Below, piece after piece: positions 1 to 8,084 of a stretch of DNA of 64,000 bases; position 1 is the stretch's first letter; each line of letters begins with the position of its first letter. The position numbers and the translations under genes are program-made. The notes beneath the pieces are model-generated. The model ran no database searches and was not told where the DNA came from. It saw only the letters and a list, made by a program, of their open reading frames with translations. The stretch covers positions 1,612,001 to 1,676,000 of the forward strand of contig NZ_LR134331.1 of the NCBI RefSeq assembly GCF_900636965.1, in the 5' to 3' direction. This DNA is from Lacticaseibacillus rhamnosus. GTDB lineage: Bacteria; Bacillota; Bacilli; Lactobacillales; Lactobacillaceae.

Positions 1-797
1 GCTTGCAATTTAAGCGTTAAAAACCGACCATGCGTCACATCTTCGTATTGCTCCGGCGTCAAATCTACTTGCGGTAACGCCGCAAATGCGATGTCAATCG
101 GTTGAATAACAGCAGACAGTGTCCCGATTTTTGCGTGTTGTTCCAGATCCGCAAGACTCACTGCCTGCGCGAGGGTGAAGCCGCCACTTTTAATCCGCGT
201 CAACTGACTCATCACGGCAGCGACTCCCAGCGTGCGGCCAACATCAACGGCTAAAGTGCGAATGTAAGTCCCTTTTGAAACCGCAGCCTCAAATTTAAAT
301 CGCTGCGTTCCCTGCTTTGGATCGAATATTGGCTCACTGGTTCGTTTGAATTGCTTAACTGTCACTTGTCGTTTTGGACGCTCAACGGTTTCCCCTCTCC
401 GGGCATACTCGTACAACCGTTTGCCATTAACTTTGACTGCCGAAAACATTGGCGGTATCTGGGTAATTTCGCCTGTCCATTGCCTCAATGCTTGGTCAAG
501 TTCTGCTTGCGTAATCGGGTTAGCTAAAGGTGTGCGCGTTACCACATCGCCGTCAAGATCTTCGGTTGTTGTCGCAAAGCCGAGTGTAATTTCGCCGGTA
601 TAGACCTTTCCACTGGCCATCAATTGTGGGACTGCTTTGGTTGCCGCACCAATCGCCAGTGGCAACACCCCATCAACACTTGGATCAAGCGTGCCTGAAT
701 GCCCGATTTTTTTGATGTGCAGAATCTTGCGCGCATGATAGACAGCATCCGCGCTGGTCATGCCGACTGGTTTATATAACGGAAGAATGCCGTTCAT
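1..797 (-). CDS. truB: tRNA pseudouridine(55) synthase TruB, 3' end cut by window
   Basis: Converts U55 to pseudouridine in the T-arm of tRNAs. The visible part covers the first 265 codons; the frame is open to the window edge, so the C-terminal PUA-like part is missing. The N-terminus carries the family signature GHSGTLDP followed by DGVLPLAIG, with the catalytic aspartate at about residue 38. The ATG at 797 has a good AAAGGAG site upstream. In related bacteria truB follows rbfA and precedes ribF; here a TerC-type gene lies between rbfA and truB. Confidence 0.96.
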   Translation of the reverse strand, partial: MNGILPLYKPVGMTSADAVYHARKILHIKKIGHSGTLDPSVDGVLPLAIGAATKAVPQLMASGKVYTGEITLGFATTTEDLDGDVVTRTPLANPITQAELDQALRQWTGEITQIPPMFSAVKVNGKRLYEYARRGETVERPKRQVTVKQFKRTSEPIFDPKQGTQRFKFEAAVSKGTYIRTLAVDVGRTLGVAAVMSQLTRIKSGGFTLAQAVSLADLEQHAKIGTLSAVIQPIDIAFAALPQVDLTPEQYEDVTHGRFLTLKLQ

Positions 798-872
798 GAA
801 CCCGGCTCCTTTCAAATTTTAAAATTAAGAGACAACCGTGCGTGACGATCGCTTAGCCGCAATCCATCAGTT

Positions 873-1652
873 TCACGACTTCGGTTTGGTGTACATACTG
901 TGATGATGCCTGGCGTGAACGGCATGCCGCCACCCCGCCCAGATAAAGATCACCACTACCAGAACCGAAAACAGCCAGTCAGGAGTTTCAACATGGATCA
1001 TGGGAAGGCTCAATCCAAGTTTGATGGCAATTAACCCAACCAACACATAAGCCGCCGTTTCCAGCTCCGGAACTCGGTCAATGAAAGTGGTAATCACCTG
1101 TGCAACGATCCGCATCGCCAGAATACCCAAGCAACCTCCGATCAAGACAATCACCGGGTTAGGCGATACAGCTAAAGCAGCTAAAATCGAATCAACTGAA
1201 AACACAATGTCCAGACTTTCAATTTGCAAAATGGTTCCCCATAAACCATGCGTTTTGTGCTTGTGAGTGGCCGTATTGCTTTTAGGGTGACGCACTGCAT
1301 AAAAATAACTGCCGCTCATCCAAACAAGATACAAAGCTCCGACTGCTTTAATCGGCCAAAACTGCAGTAAGTAAGTTCCGAGTCCAATGGCGATGAACCG
1401 AAACAAGTACGCGCCACCCATTCCGTACATTAAGGCTTTCTTACGTTCCGATTCTACTTTAAGCTGCTCGGTCTGCGCGGCTAGAACCACCGCATTATCA
1501 ACCGACAACATACATTCCAGAAGAATTAAACTGAAAATCGTCATCAGCCCGCCAATCGAAAATGCTGACTGCCAATTGTGCGCGGAAAAAAATGGCCCGT
1601 ATAAGTCACCTAGAAACGCGATCGTAATCCTTCCTTTCTCAATGGTTATCAT
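873..1652 (-). CDS. TerC/YkoY-family integral membrane protein
   Basis: A polytopic membrane protein of the TerC family (YkoY/YceF type), related to proteins involved in metal ion (notably manganese) export and tellurite resistance. Two family motifs with acidic residues in membrane segments are present: LLECMLSVDNAVVLAAQ near residue 45 and ESLDIVFSVDSILAAL near residue 145. The start is doubtful. The ATG at 1652 has no ribosome site and overlaps a perfect TATAAT, while a strong GGAAGG at 1629-1634 lies inside the frame and points to a start near 1622 (codon ATC). YkoY-type proteins also begin near that point. It stands alone behind the rbfA terminator and before truB. Substrate unknown. Confidence 0.9.
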   Translation of the reverse strand: MITIEKGRITIAFLGDLYGPFFSAHNWQSAFSIGGLMTIFSLILLECMLSVDNAVVLAAQTEQLKVESERKKALMYGMGGAYLFRFIAIGLGTYLLQFWPIKAVGALYLVWMSGSYFYAVRHPKSNTATHKHKTHGLWGTILQIESLDIVFSVDSILAALAVSPNPVIVLIGGCLGILAMRIVAQVITTFIDRVPELETAAYVLVGLIAIKLGLSLPMIHVETPDWLFSVLVVVIFIWAGWRHAVHARHHHSMYTKPKS

Positions 1653-1656
1653 TATA
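1651..1656 (-). promoter_or_regulatory. -10 box (TATAAT) overlapping the first ATG of the TerC gene
   Basis: A perfect TATAAT lies on the minus strand; its last two bases are the A and T of the ATG at 1652. The -35 region at the correct distance is poor (about 3 of 6 matches). If used, transcription would start near 1644, after the ATG. Confidence 0.45.
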
Positions 1657-1755
1657 CCGTTCTAAATGGGAAAGCTAAAGGTGTTGAGAAGAAAGGAAGC
1701 TAGCAAAAAGTAGCCTCTTAAAAAGAATGCGGTAAATTTTCGGATTAAATTCGTC

Positions 1756-1794
1756 AAAAAAAAGAACCCCCATCACTTGAGACGGGGATTCTTT
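1756..1794 (-). terminator. Terminator of the rimP-infB-rbfA operon
   Basis: On the minus strand AAGAATCCCC pairs with GGGGGTTCTT over 10 bp (one G-T pair), followed by a run of T. It begins 8 bases after the rbfA stop codon and separates the operon from the TerC gene. Confidence 0.9.
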
Positions 1795-1801
1795 AACACT
1801 A

Positions 1802-2155
1802 CTATTCGAGATTCTTACGGCGTACTTCATTAATCAACTGATCAATCCGCGCACCATATTGGACGGATTTGTCCTGAGCAAACTCAATTTCCGGTACTTT
1901 AAACAACCGAATACGCTGCCCAACCTCACGCCGAATCAACCCGCTGGCTTTATCCAAACCAGTTTGCGCTGCTTCGACTTTATCAGGCGCATCATCGAGA
2001 ATGCTATAGAAAATGGTGGCATGCTGCAGATCACCGGTCAGTTTGACTCCGGTAATCGTCACGCCTTTAACCCGAGGATCATTGACATCTTTCAGCAAAA
2101 TATCGTCAACTTCCCGTTGGATCTGAGTCTCAACTCGACCGATACGATGTTTCAT
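1802..2155 (-). CDS. rbfA: Ribosome-binding factor A
   Basis: Small KH-like protein that binds the 30S subunit and helps 16S rRNA 5' end maturation, important at low temperature. 117 residues, usual length. The family segments MKHRIGRVETQIQREV, then VNDPRVKGVTITGVKLT and ATIFYSIL are seen. The frame is open further upstream to 2242, but that extension reads through the repeat array and is not plausible; the ATG at 2155 has an AGGAGG site. It is the last gene of the operon, separated from infB by about 550 bases of repeats. Confidence 0.96.
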   Translation of the reverse strand: MKHRIGRVETQIQREVDDILLKDVNDPRVKGVTITGVKLTGDLQHATIFYSILDDAPDKVEAAQTGLDKASGLIRREVGQRIRLFKVPEIEFAQDKSVQYGARIDQLINEVRRKNLE

Positions 2156-2170
2156 CTGCACTAACCTCCT

Positions 2171-2700
2171 GTGAGCGTGAGCTGGCGCGCTTAGAAGTCG
2201 GAGTGTAAGCGGCCTCAGACGTGATGGCCGGGCTTTGGCCATTGCGGCTGAGGTCCTTACACGCAGACTTCTGCGCCAGCGAACGCGTTAATGTGAGCGT
2301 GAGCCAGCCCGGGTAGAAACCGGAGTGTAAGCGGCCTTGGGCGTGATGGCCGCTCTTTGGCCATTGCGACCAAGGTCCTTACACGCAGGTTTCTGGGCTG
2401 GCGAACGCGTTAATATGAGCGTGAGCTAGCGCGCTTAGAAGTCGGAGTGTAAGCGGCCTCAGACGTGATGGCCGCTCTTTGGCCATTGCGGCTGAGGTCC
2501 TTACACGCAGACTTCTGCGCCAGCGAACGCGTTAATATGAGCGTGAGCTGGCGCGCTTAGAAGTCGAAGTGTAAGCGGCCTCAGACGTGATGACCGCTCT
2601 TTGGCCATTGCGGCTGAGGTTCTTACACGCAGACTTCTGCGCCAGCGAACGCGTTAATGTGAGCGTAAACCAGCCCACTGATGAACCGGCAAACGCACTA
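2171..2700. repeat. Tandem array of 122-bp imperfect palindromes (four full units plus a partial fifth)
   Basis: Units begin at 2171, 2293, 2415, 2537 and 2659, giving an exact period of 122 bp. Each unit starts with G(T/A)GAGCGTGAG or similar and ends with GAACGCGTTA, and folds into one long hairpin: AGAAGTC pairs with GACTTCT, GTGTAAG with CTTACAC, CCTCAG with CTGAGG, TGGCC with GGCCA, around a seven-base loop. Unit 2 differs on both arms together (AGAAACC/GGTTTCT, CCTTGG/CCAAGG, CCAGCCC/GGGCTGG). The partial fifth unit ends 3 bases from the infB stop codon. The array fills the infB-rbfA gap, so it is probably transcribed. Single copies occur elsewhere in the window. Confidence 0.93.
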
Positions 2701-2703
2701 AAA

Positions 2704-5493
2704 CTACTTAACTGGCACTTCTTCCATCGTGAAGGCTTCGATTTCGTCACCAACTTTAATGTCATTGTAGTTCTCAATGGTTAAACCAAGCTCAAACCCT
2801 TGACGAACCTGCTTGACATCATCCTTAAACCGGCGTAATGAACCAAGCTTGCCTTCATACTTAACAATGCCATCACGAATCAGGCGAACACCTGCATCAC
2901 GGGTAATATAACCGGAATCGACATAGCCGCCGACAACCGTCCCGACTTTTGAGACCGGAATCGTTTCACGCACGGTGACGGTTCCAATGACCTTCTCTTC
3001 ATAAGTCGGTTCCAACATACCCTTCATCGCAGCTTCAACTTCTTCGATTGCCTTATAGATGACACTGTGCAAACGAATGTCGACATCGTCTTGTTCTGCT
3101 TGCGCTTTAGCCATCGCAGTCGGACGAACATTGAAGCCGATAATGATCGCGTTACTTGCTGCAGCTAGGGTAACATCACTTTCGTTAATCGCCCCTACTG
3201 CCTGATGAATAATATTCACGCGAACCCCTTTGACTTCGATCTTCTTAAGGCTGCCTGCCAGTGCTTCGACAGAGCCTTGAACATCGGCCTTGATGATGAC
3301 GTCAACTTCTTTAAGCTGACCTTCTTTCATCGTTTCAAAGAGGTTGTCTAACGTAACGTGCGTCGTGTTCTTACGTTCTTCTTCCTGAGCACGTTTTGCC
3401 CGCTCTTCACCGGCTGCCCGTGCTGTCCGTTCATCCGCAAAGACGACAAACTTATCTGCAGATTGCGGCACATCATTTAACCCAGTAATCTCAACTGGCA
3501 TGGATGGTAAGGCATCCTTAACGCGGCGGCCATGATCGTTGGTCATAGCCCGAACCCGGCCAAAGGTGTTCCCGACAACAATCGGATCCCCCGTATGCAG
3601 CGTCCCTTGTTGAACCAGAACCGTTGCGACCGGACCTTTGCCCTTATCCAAACGTGCTTCAATAACAGTACCGACTGCACGTTGATCCGGGTTGGCCTTC
3701 AATTCAAGCACATCTGCTTCCAGCAAGATCATTTCCAATAATTCATCGATATTCTTGCCAAACTTAGCCGAGATTTTAACGAAAATAGTGTCGCCACCCC
3801 AGTCTTCAGGGATGAGACCATATTCAGTCAACTGTTCCATCACGTGTTCCGGATTAGCACCCGGCTTATCAATCTTGTTGACAGCAACAATGATCGGAGC
3901 CTTGGCCGCCTGCGCATGGTGAATCGCTTCAATGGTCTGTGGCATTACGCCGTCATCAGCAGCAACTACCAGTACAACGATATCAGTAATATCGGCACCG
4001 CGCGCCCGCATGTTGGTAAAGGCGGCGTGCCCAGGGGTATCGAGGAACGTAATCAAACGATCGCGCAATTTAACCTGATACGCCCCGATATGCTGTGTAA
4101 TTCCGCCGGCTTCACCTTCAGTCACGTGCGTATGCCGCAACTTGTCCAGTAAAGTGGTTTTACCATGGTCAACGTGACCCATGATGGTGACAACTGGCGG
4201 CCGTGGCTGCAAGTTATCCTGATTCTTATTTTCTTCCTCGAACACTTTGTCCAGATCGGAAATATCTTCGTGAACCTTTTCTTTAGCATCAATACCATAA
4301 TCCGTTGCCAGAAGCTCAATCGTATCTTTATCCAGACTCTGGTTTTGGTTAACCATGACGCCTAACATGAAGAGTTTCTTAATTAACTCTGCTGGTTCGC
4401 GATGCAGAATCTTACCCAGCTCCTGAGCGTTCATCCCTACTTCATAGTTCAGAACTTCCGGTAATGGCCGCTCTTTACGCTGTGGCATCTCTTTTTTCGG
4501 TTGGCTCTGCTGGCGACGCTTGTTCTTCTTGTTGCGCCGGTTGCTGTTGCGGTTAAACCCGTTACGATTCCCAAAGCTGTTGCCACGGCCAAAATTGTTA
4601 TTCCCGCCGCCACGCCGGCTATTACGGTTGTCTTGGCTACCGGCACTGGCTGGTTTAGCTGTCGTGTTGGCCACAGCCGGTTTTGTAAAGCGTTGATTGG
4701 TTTGTGCAGCAGGCTGCTCGGTTCGTGGCCGCTGCTCAGTCCGCGCTGGTTTCTGTTCGGTTTGCGGACGTTGTTGGGCACGAGTCGCTTGCGGGCGCTG
4801 TTCAGTAGATTCCGAACGTTTACTCGCTGCAGCTGGTTTAGCCGTCTGTTGACGCTTAGGTTGCTGGCGCTCGGATTCCGGTTTAACAAACTTGCCACCA
4901 TTTCCGGCTACCGGACGCGGATTGCCATTGGCAGCGGTCGGACGCCCAGCACGCGGCATCGGGCCAGTCACACGCTGATTGTCAAAACGCCGGTTACGAT
5001 CCCGCCGATTACGATCGTTTGAGCGATTACTATTGTTATTGGCGGAGCGATTGTTATTATTGCCGCGGTTATTGTTACGGTTACCGGCATTAGCGTTTGC
5101 AGTCTGCTGATTGCTGTGGTTACCAGCCTTATGCGCGGTCTGAGTGCCCCGTGGACGTAAAATCGTTGACTTACTTAAAATGATTTTTCCATCAGCAGTT
5201 TTGTTAGACTTAGCAGGCTTGTTTTCATGCTTGACCGGCTTTTCGGATTGGTTCTGAGCATGATCTTTTGCACTTGCCGCCTTTGATTTGGCTGGTTTTG
5301 CCGCTGCTGATGTTGCAGGTGCCTTAGCTGCGGCAGACTTGCCCAGCACCCCTTTGATCTTAGCTTCCTGATCCTGATCGATCGAGGACATATGGTTTTT
5401 TACTTCGATACCCAAATTCTTGGCAATATCGAGCACGTCTTTATTATCAACGTGCATTTCTTTGGCAAATTCATAAACGCGTTTTTTGCCCAT
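2704..5493 (-). CDS. infB: Translation initiation factor IF-2
   Basis: GTPase that brings fMet-tRNA to the 30S subunit and promotes subunit joining. 929 residues. An IF2_N-like module is at residues 3-50, a second at about 345-410. Between them is a long low-complexity linker rich in N, R, A, P and Q. The GTPase domain starts near 438 with [10 protein letters not shown], followed by [12 protein letters not shown] near 536 and [10 protein letters not shown]; the beta-barrel and C-terminal domains follow. The ATG has a GGGAG site. It follows ylxQ by 20 bases. Directly behind its stop codon begins the 122-bp repeat array. Confidence 0.98.
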   Translation of the reverse strand: MGKKRVYEFAKEMHVDNKDVLDIAKNLGIEVKNHMSSIDQDQEAKIKGVLGKSAAAKAPATSAAAKPAKSKAASAKDHAQNQSEKPVKHENKPAKSNKTADGKIILSKSTILRPRGTQTAHKAGNHSNQQTANANAGNRNNNRGNNNNRSANNNSNRSNDRNRRDRNRRFDNQRVTGPMPRAGRPTAANGNPRPVAGNGGKFVKPESERQQPKRQQTAKPAAASKRSESTEQRPQATRAQQRPQTEQKPARTEQRPRTEQPAAQTNQRFTKPAVANTTAKPASAGSQDNRNSRRGGGNNNFGRGNSFGNRNGFNRNSNRRNKKNKRRQQSQPKKEMPQRKERPLPEVLNYEVGMNAQELGKILHREPAELIKKLFMLGVMVNQNQSLDKDTIELLATDYGIDAKEKVHEDISDLDKVFEEENKNQDNLQPRPPVVTIMGHVDHGKTTLLDKLRHTHVTEGEAGGITQHIGAYQVKLRDRLITFLDTPGHAAFTNMRARGADITDIVVLVVAADDGVMPQTIEAIHHAQAAKAPIIVAVNKIDKPGANPEHVMEQLTEYGLIPEDWGGDTIFVKISAKFGKNIDELLEMILLEADVLELKANPDQRAVGTVIEARLDKGKGPVATVLVQQGTLHTGDPIVVGNTFGRVRAMTNDHGRRVKDALPSMPVEITGLNDVPQSADKFVVFADERTARAAGEERAKRAQEEERKNTTHVTLDNLFETMKEGQLKEVDVIIKADVQGSVEALAGSLKKIEVKGVRVNIIHQAVGAINESDVTLAAASNAIIIGFNVRPTAMAKAQAEQDDVDIRLHSVIYKAIEEVEAAMKGMLEPTYEEKVIGTVTVRETIPVSKVGTVVGGYVDSGYITRDAGVRLIRDGIVKYEGKLGSLRRFKDDVKQVRQGFELGLTIENYNDIKVGDEIEAFTMEEVPVK

Positions 5494-5513
5494 TTCTTCA
5501 CGCTCCCTGCAAT

Positions 5514-5813
5514 TTAGGTGAGCAGCTCTTGCATCTTCTTAGCGAAGCCTGCATCGGTTACGGCAATCATCGCGCGATCACTGCCGATGGCTTGCGATAA
5601 GTCCATTTTGGAAAACATTGTGACCAAAGGAACTTGATAGTAGCTGCTTTTATCGGAAAACTTCTTGCGGGTATTGGCACTTGCATCACTGGCAACAAAG
5701 ACCAGTTTTGCCTCGCCTGAGCGAATCGCACTTAACACCAACTGATCCCCAGTGGTGAGACGACTAGCGCGGCGGGCCAATCCCAATAAATTCAATACGG
5801 CTTGTTTTTGCAT
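5514..5813 (-). CDS. ylxQ: L7Ae/L30e-family RNA-binding protein YlxQ
   Basis: 99-residue protein of the ribosomal L7Ae family, probably a kink-turn RNA binder; its exact role is not established. Typical features are the N-terminal [17 protein letters not shown] and the central [16 protein letters not shown]. It starts only 2 bases after the ylxR stop with no strong ribosome site, so translation is probably coupled to ylxR. The position between ylxR and infB is conserved in Firmicutes. Confidence 0.93.
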   Translation of the reverse strand: MQKQAVLNLLGLARRASRLTTGDQLVLSAIRSGEAKLVFVASDASANTRKKFSDKSSYYQVPLVTMFSKMDLSQAIGSDRAMIAVTDAGFAKKMQELLT

Positions 5814-5815
5814 GG

Positions 5816-6109
5816 TTACTTGCCGAATAATTCTTGACGTGCCTTTTGATGATCTACATAAGCAAAAAGGTCATCATAAAAGGCCGGATCAATCGTAATG
5901 CCAAACGCGGCGTCAATCAATTTTTTACCTTTTGCCCGTTTAACCGCATCAGGATCAAGCGCTACATACGCGCCTCGTCCTGCAGCTTTACCGGTAGGAT
6001 CGATTGCGACCACATCTTCCTTGTTCTTAACGATTCGGACAAGTTCTTTTTTTGGCATCATCGTGTTGCTCAGCAAGTCCTTGCGCATTGGTATCTTACG
6101 CTTTTTCAT
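5816..6109 (-). CDS. ylxR: YlxR family (DUF448) RNA-binding protein, RNase P modulator type
   Basis: 97-residue protein of the YlxR/RnpM family; members bind RNA and have been linked to RNase P RNA modulation. Diagnostic parts are MPKKELVRIVKNKE, DPTGKAAGRGAYVAL and a C-terminal lysine-rich region. The cysteine pair present near the N-terminus of many YlxR proteins is absent here (the region reads RKDLLSNTM). The start has an AAGGAGG site. It lies 11 bases behind nusA in the standard operon order. Confidence 0.93.
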   Translation of the reverse strand: MKKRKIPMRKDLLSNTMMPKKELVRIVKNKEDVVAIDPTGKAAGRGAYVALDPDAVKRAKGKKLIDAAFGITIDPAFYDDLFAYVDHQKARQELFGK

Positions 6110-6120
6110 GGCTCGCCTCC

Positions 6121-7335
6121 TTATGCCTGTGGCTGGTCGTGGGTGCTTGGCGTCACAGGGGTTTCATCGGCTTCATCATTTGCCTGATCAACCTCAGCAC
6201 TATCGCTAGGTGCTTGACTGGCGTTGTCCTGGTCATCTGCTGCTGCGGCTGCGGCTGCCTCAACCTCTGCTTCGGATAATTCATCATCGTCAACGAATTC
6301 GACTTCTGATTCCGGCTTGATGTCGATCTTGTAACCGGTCAACTTCGCTGCAAGGCGCGCATTTTGGCCTTTTTTACCAATTGCCAGTGACAGTTGATAA
6401 TCAGGAACAATGACTGTCGCCGAACGATCGTTGTCTTCATCATTAAACTGAACCGCGATCACTTGTGCCGGATTTAAGGCATTAGCGATGTAATCAGCCG
6501 GATCTTCTTCCCACTGTACCACATCCATATTCTCGCCAGAAAGCTCATTGACCACTGCCTGTACCCGTGCACCTCGCGGACCCACTGTTGTACCGACAGC
6601 ATCAACCGCATCGTTGGTTGCCCGCACCGCGATCTTCGTCCGATCACCGGCTTCACGCGCAATGTTGACAATTTCCACCGTGCCATCGAAAATTTCCGGA
6701 ACTTCCTGTTCAAACAGGCGCTTTACTAAACCAGGATGGGTCCGACTCACAAACACTTGCGGGCCTTTGCTGGTATTTTCGACTTTGGTGACATAAACCT
6801 TAATGCGATCGTGAGCTTCATACTTTTCATTTGGCATCTGATCTTGACGGCCTAATACCGCTTCGATCTTGCCTAAGTTGACGTAGATGAACCGATTGTC
6901 CCGACGCTCAACGACACCTTGAAGAATCTCATCTTCGTACTGTGAGTATTCGTCATAAACGATACTGCGTTCAGCTTCACGCACTCGTTGCATAATGACT
7001 TGTTTTGCGGTCTGGGCAGCAATACGGCCGAAGTCTTTGGGCGTCACTTCAAACTTGATTTGATCGCCGATTTCATAAGCTTTATTGATCGCCAAGGCGT
7101 CTTTGAGACTGACTTCCAGACGCGAATCAAAAACTTCATCCGTCACTTCTTTGACCGCATAAACATGAATGTCGCCTTGTTTAGGATCAAATTCCACATC
7201 GACATTTTGGGCCTGGTTGTAATTACGCTTATAAGCAGAAACCAGTGCGGCTTCCAAGGCTTCAATCACAACCTCTTTCTTAACCCCCTTTTCTTGCTCA
7301 AGGGCATCAAGTGCTTGGATCATTTCCTTTGACAT
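6121..7335 (-). CDS. nusA: Transcription termination/antitermination factor NusA
   Basis: Binds RNA polymerase and nascent RNA, affecting pausing, termination and antitermination. 404 residues: N-terminal polymerase-binding domain (1-125), S1 domain near 135-200, two KH domains (about 200-345, with VGPRGARVQAVV and IGKKGQNARLAAKL). It ends in an acidic, alanine-rich tail of about 55 residues with the low-complexity text typical of lactobacilli; the longer repeats of proteobacterial NusA are absent. The start has a GGAGG site. It follows rimP by 16 bases. Confidence 0.98.
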   Translation of the reverse strand: MSKEMIQALDALEQEKGVKKEVVIEALEAALVSAYKRNYNQAQNVDVEFDPKQGDIHVYAVKEVTDEVFDSRLEVSLKDALAINKAYEIGDQIKFEVTPKDFGRIAAQTAKQVIMQRVREAERSIVYDEYSQYEDEILQGVVERRDNRFIYVNLGKIEAVLGRQDQMPNEKYEAHDRIKVYVTKVENTSKGPQVFVSRTHPGLVKRLFEQEVPEIFDGTVEIVNIAREAGDRTKIAVRATNDAVDAVGTTVGPRGARVQAVVNELSGENMDVVQWEEDPADYIANALNPAQVIAVQFNDEDNDRSATVIVPDYQLSLAIGKKGQNARLAAKLTGYKIDIKPESEVEFVDDDELSEAEVEAAAAAAADDQDNASQAPSDSAEVDQANDEADETPVTPSTHDQPQA

Positions 7336-7351
7336 GCTTTTCTTACCTCCA

Positions 7352-7831
7352 CTAAAACTCGATCGCCAACCGTGCAGAAGCGATCAATTTTCGGTCAATG
7401 ACCTGATCGAACTTGCGGCTTTTATCTTTGACCGTTAATGTCAGCTGGTCAGGCTTCAAATCTTTCAAAGTACCTTCGAAAACTTTCTTACCATCCAGCT
7501 TCTTAAATAACGAGACATGAATGTAGTCGCCGATTGCCTGTTCATAATCGGTCTCGCGTTTTAACGGCCGTTCAGCTCCAGGACTGGAGACCTCAAGGAA
7601 ATATTGTTGCGGAATGGGATCCGGATTGATAGCGTCCAATTGCTCGGACAACGCTTCGCTAACCAGCACACATTCATCTAATGTAATGCCGCCTGGCTTG
7701 TCAATATACACCCGCAGATACCAGCCGCCGCCTTCCTTCACAAATTCGACATCCGTGAGGTAAAAATGATGGTCGTCCAAAATCGGTTTAACCAAAGCGG
7801 TCACGGTTTCAACAACCGATTGCGTACTCAA
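7352..7831 (-). CDS. rimP: Ribosome maturation factor RimP
   Basis: Needed for 30S subunit assembly. 159 residues, close to the B. subtilis YlxS length. Recognised by [37 protein letters not shown] and the [18 protein letters not shown] segment. The frame contains an earlier ATG at 7855, but that has no ribosome site; AAAGGAGG lies just after it and is correctly spaced from the TTG at 7831, which I take as the start. First gene of the nusA-infB operon. Confidence 0.95.
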   Translation of the reverse strand: MSTQSVVETVTALVKPILDDHHFYLTDVEFVKEGGGWYLRVYIDKPGGITLDECVLVSEALSEQLDAINPDPIPQQYFLEVSSPGAERPLKRETDYEQAIGDYIHVSLFKKLDGKKVFEGTLKDLKPDQLTLTVKDKSRKFDQVIDRKLIASARLAIEF

Positions 7832-7860
7832 GCCACCGCCTCCTTTATTGTTCATTCAAG

Positions 7861-7866
7861 ACTATA
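7861..7866 (-). promoter_or_regulatory. Possible -10 box (TATAGT) of the rimP operon
   Basis: TATAGT on the minus strand lies about 30 bases before the TTG start of rimP, between the polC terminator and rimP. No convincing -35 box is visible, so this is only a candidate. Confidence 0.3.
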
Positions 7867-7914
7867 GATTCTGACGGCACGCTAAACGGACGCCAGAAAT
7901 GACGTTCGCCAATA

Positions 7915-7941
7915 AAAAGAGTGAGCATCGCTGCTCACTCA
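7915..7941 (-). terminator. Terminator after polC
   Basis: On the minus strand GAGTGAGCA pairs perfectly with TGCTCACTC around a GCGA loop, followed by TTTTT. It lies about 144 bases past the polC stop codon and before the rimP operon. Confidence 0.88.
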
Positions 7942-8084
7942 CCGCCAGAACCTTACTTTACTATTGTTACAATACCATAGATAGGCACCACTTGCAAACA
8001 AGCAGGTCAGTGTGGTAATAGGCTTACCGGCCATTTAATATCTCTGCACGATAAGCATCAAGCAAAAACATTTCTGTGGCCGAA

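Noticed and set aside
2163-2242. N-terminal extension of rbfA by 29 residues
   Set aside because: It reads through the first repeat unit and its spacer, has no ribosome site, and RbfA proteins begin at the MKHR position, which has AGGAGG.
2171-2700. Possible CRISPR array
   Set aside because: The 122-bp units are nearly identical over their whole length and palindromic; there are no distinct spacers and no cas genes.
2532-2777. 81-codon frame antisense or offset across the repeat array and the infB end
   Set aside because: It lies in the wrong frame of infB and the hairpin repeats and has no start signals.
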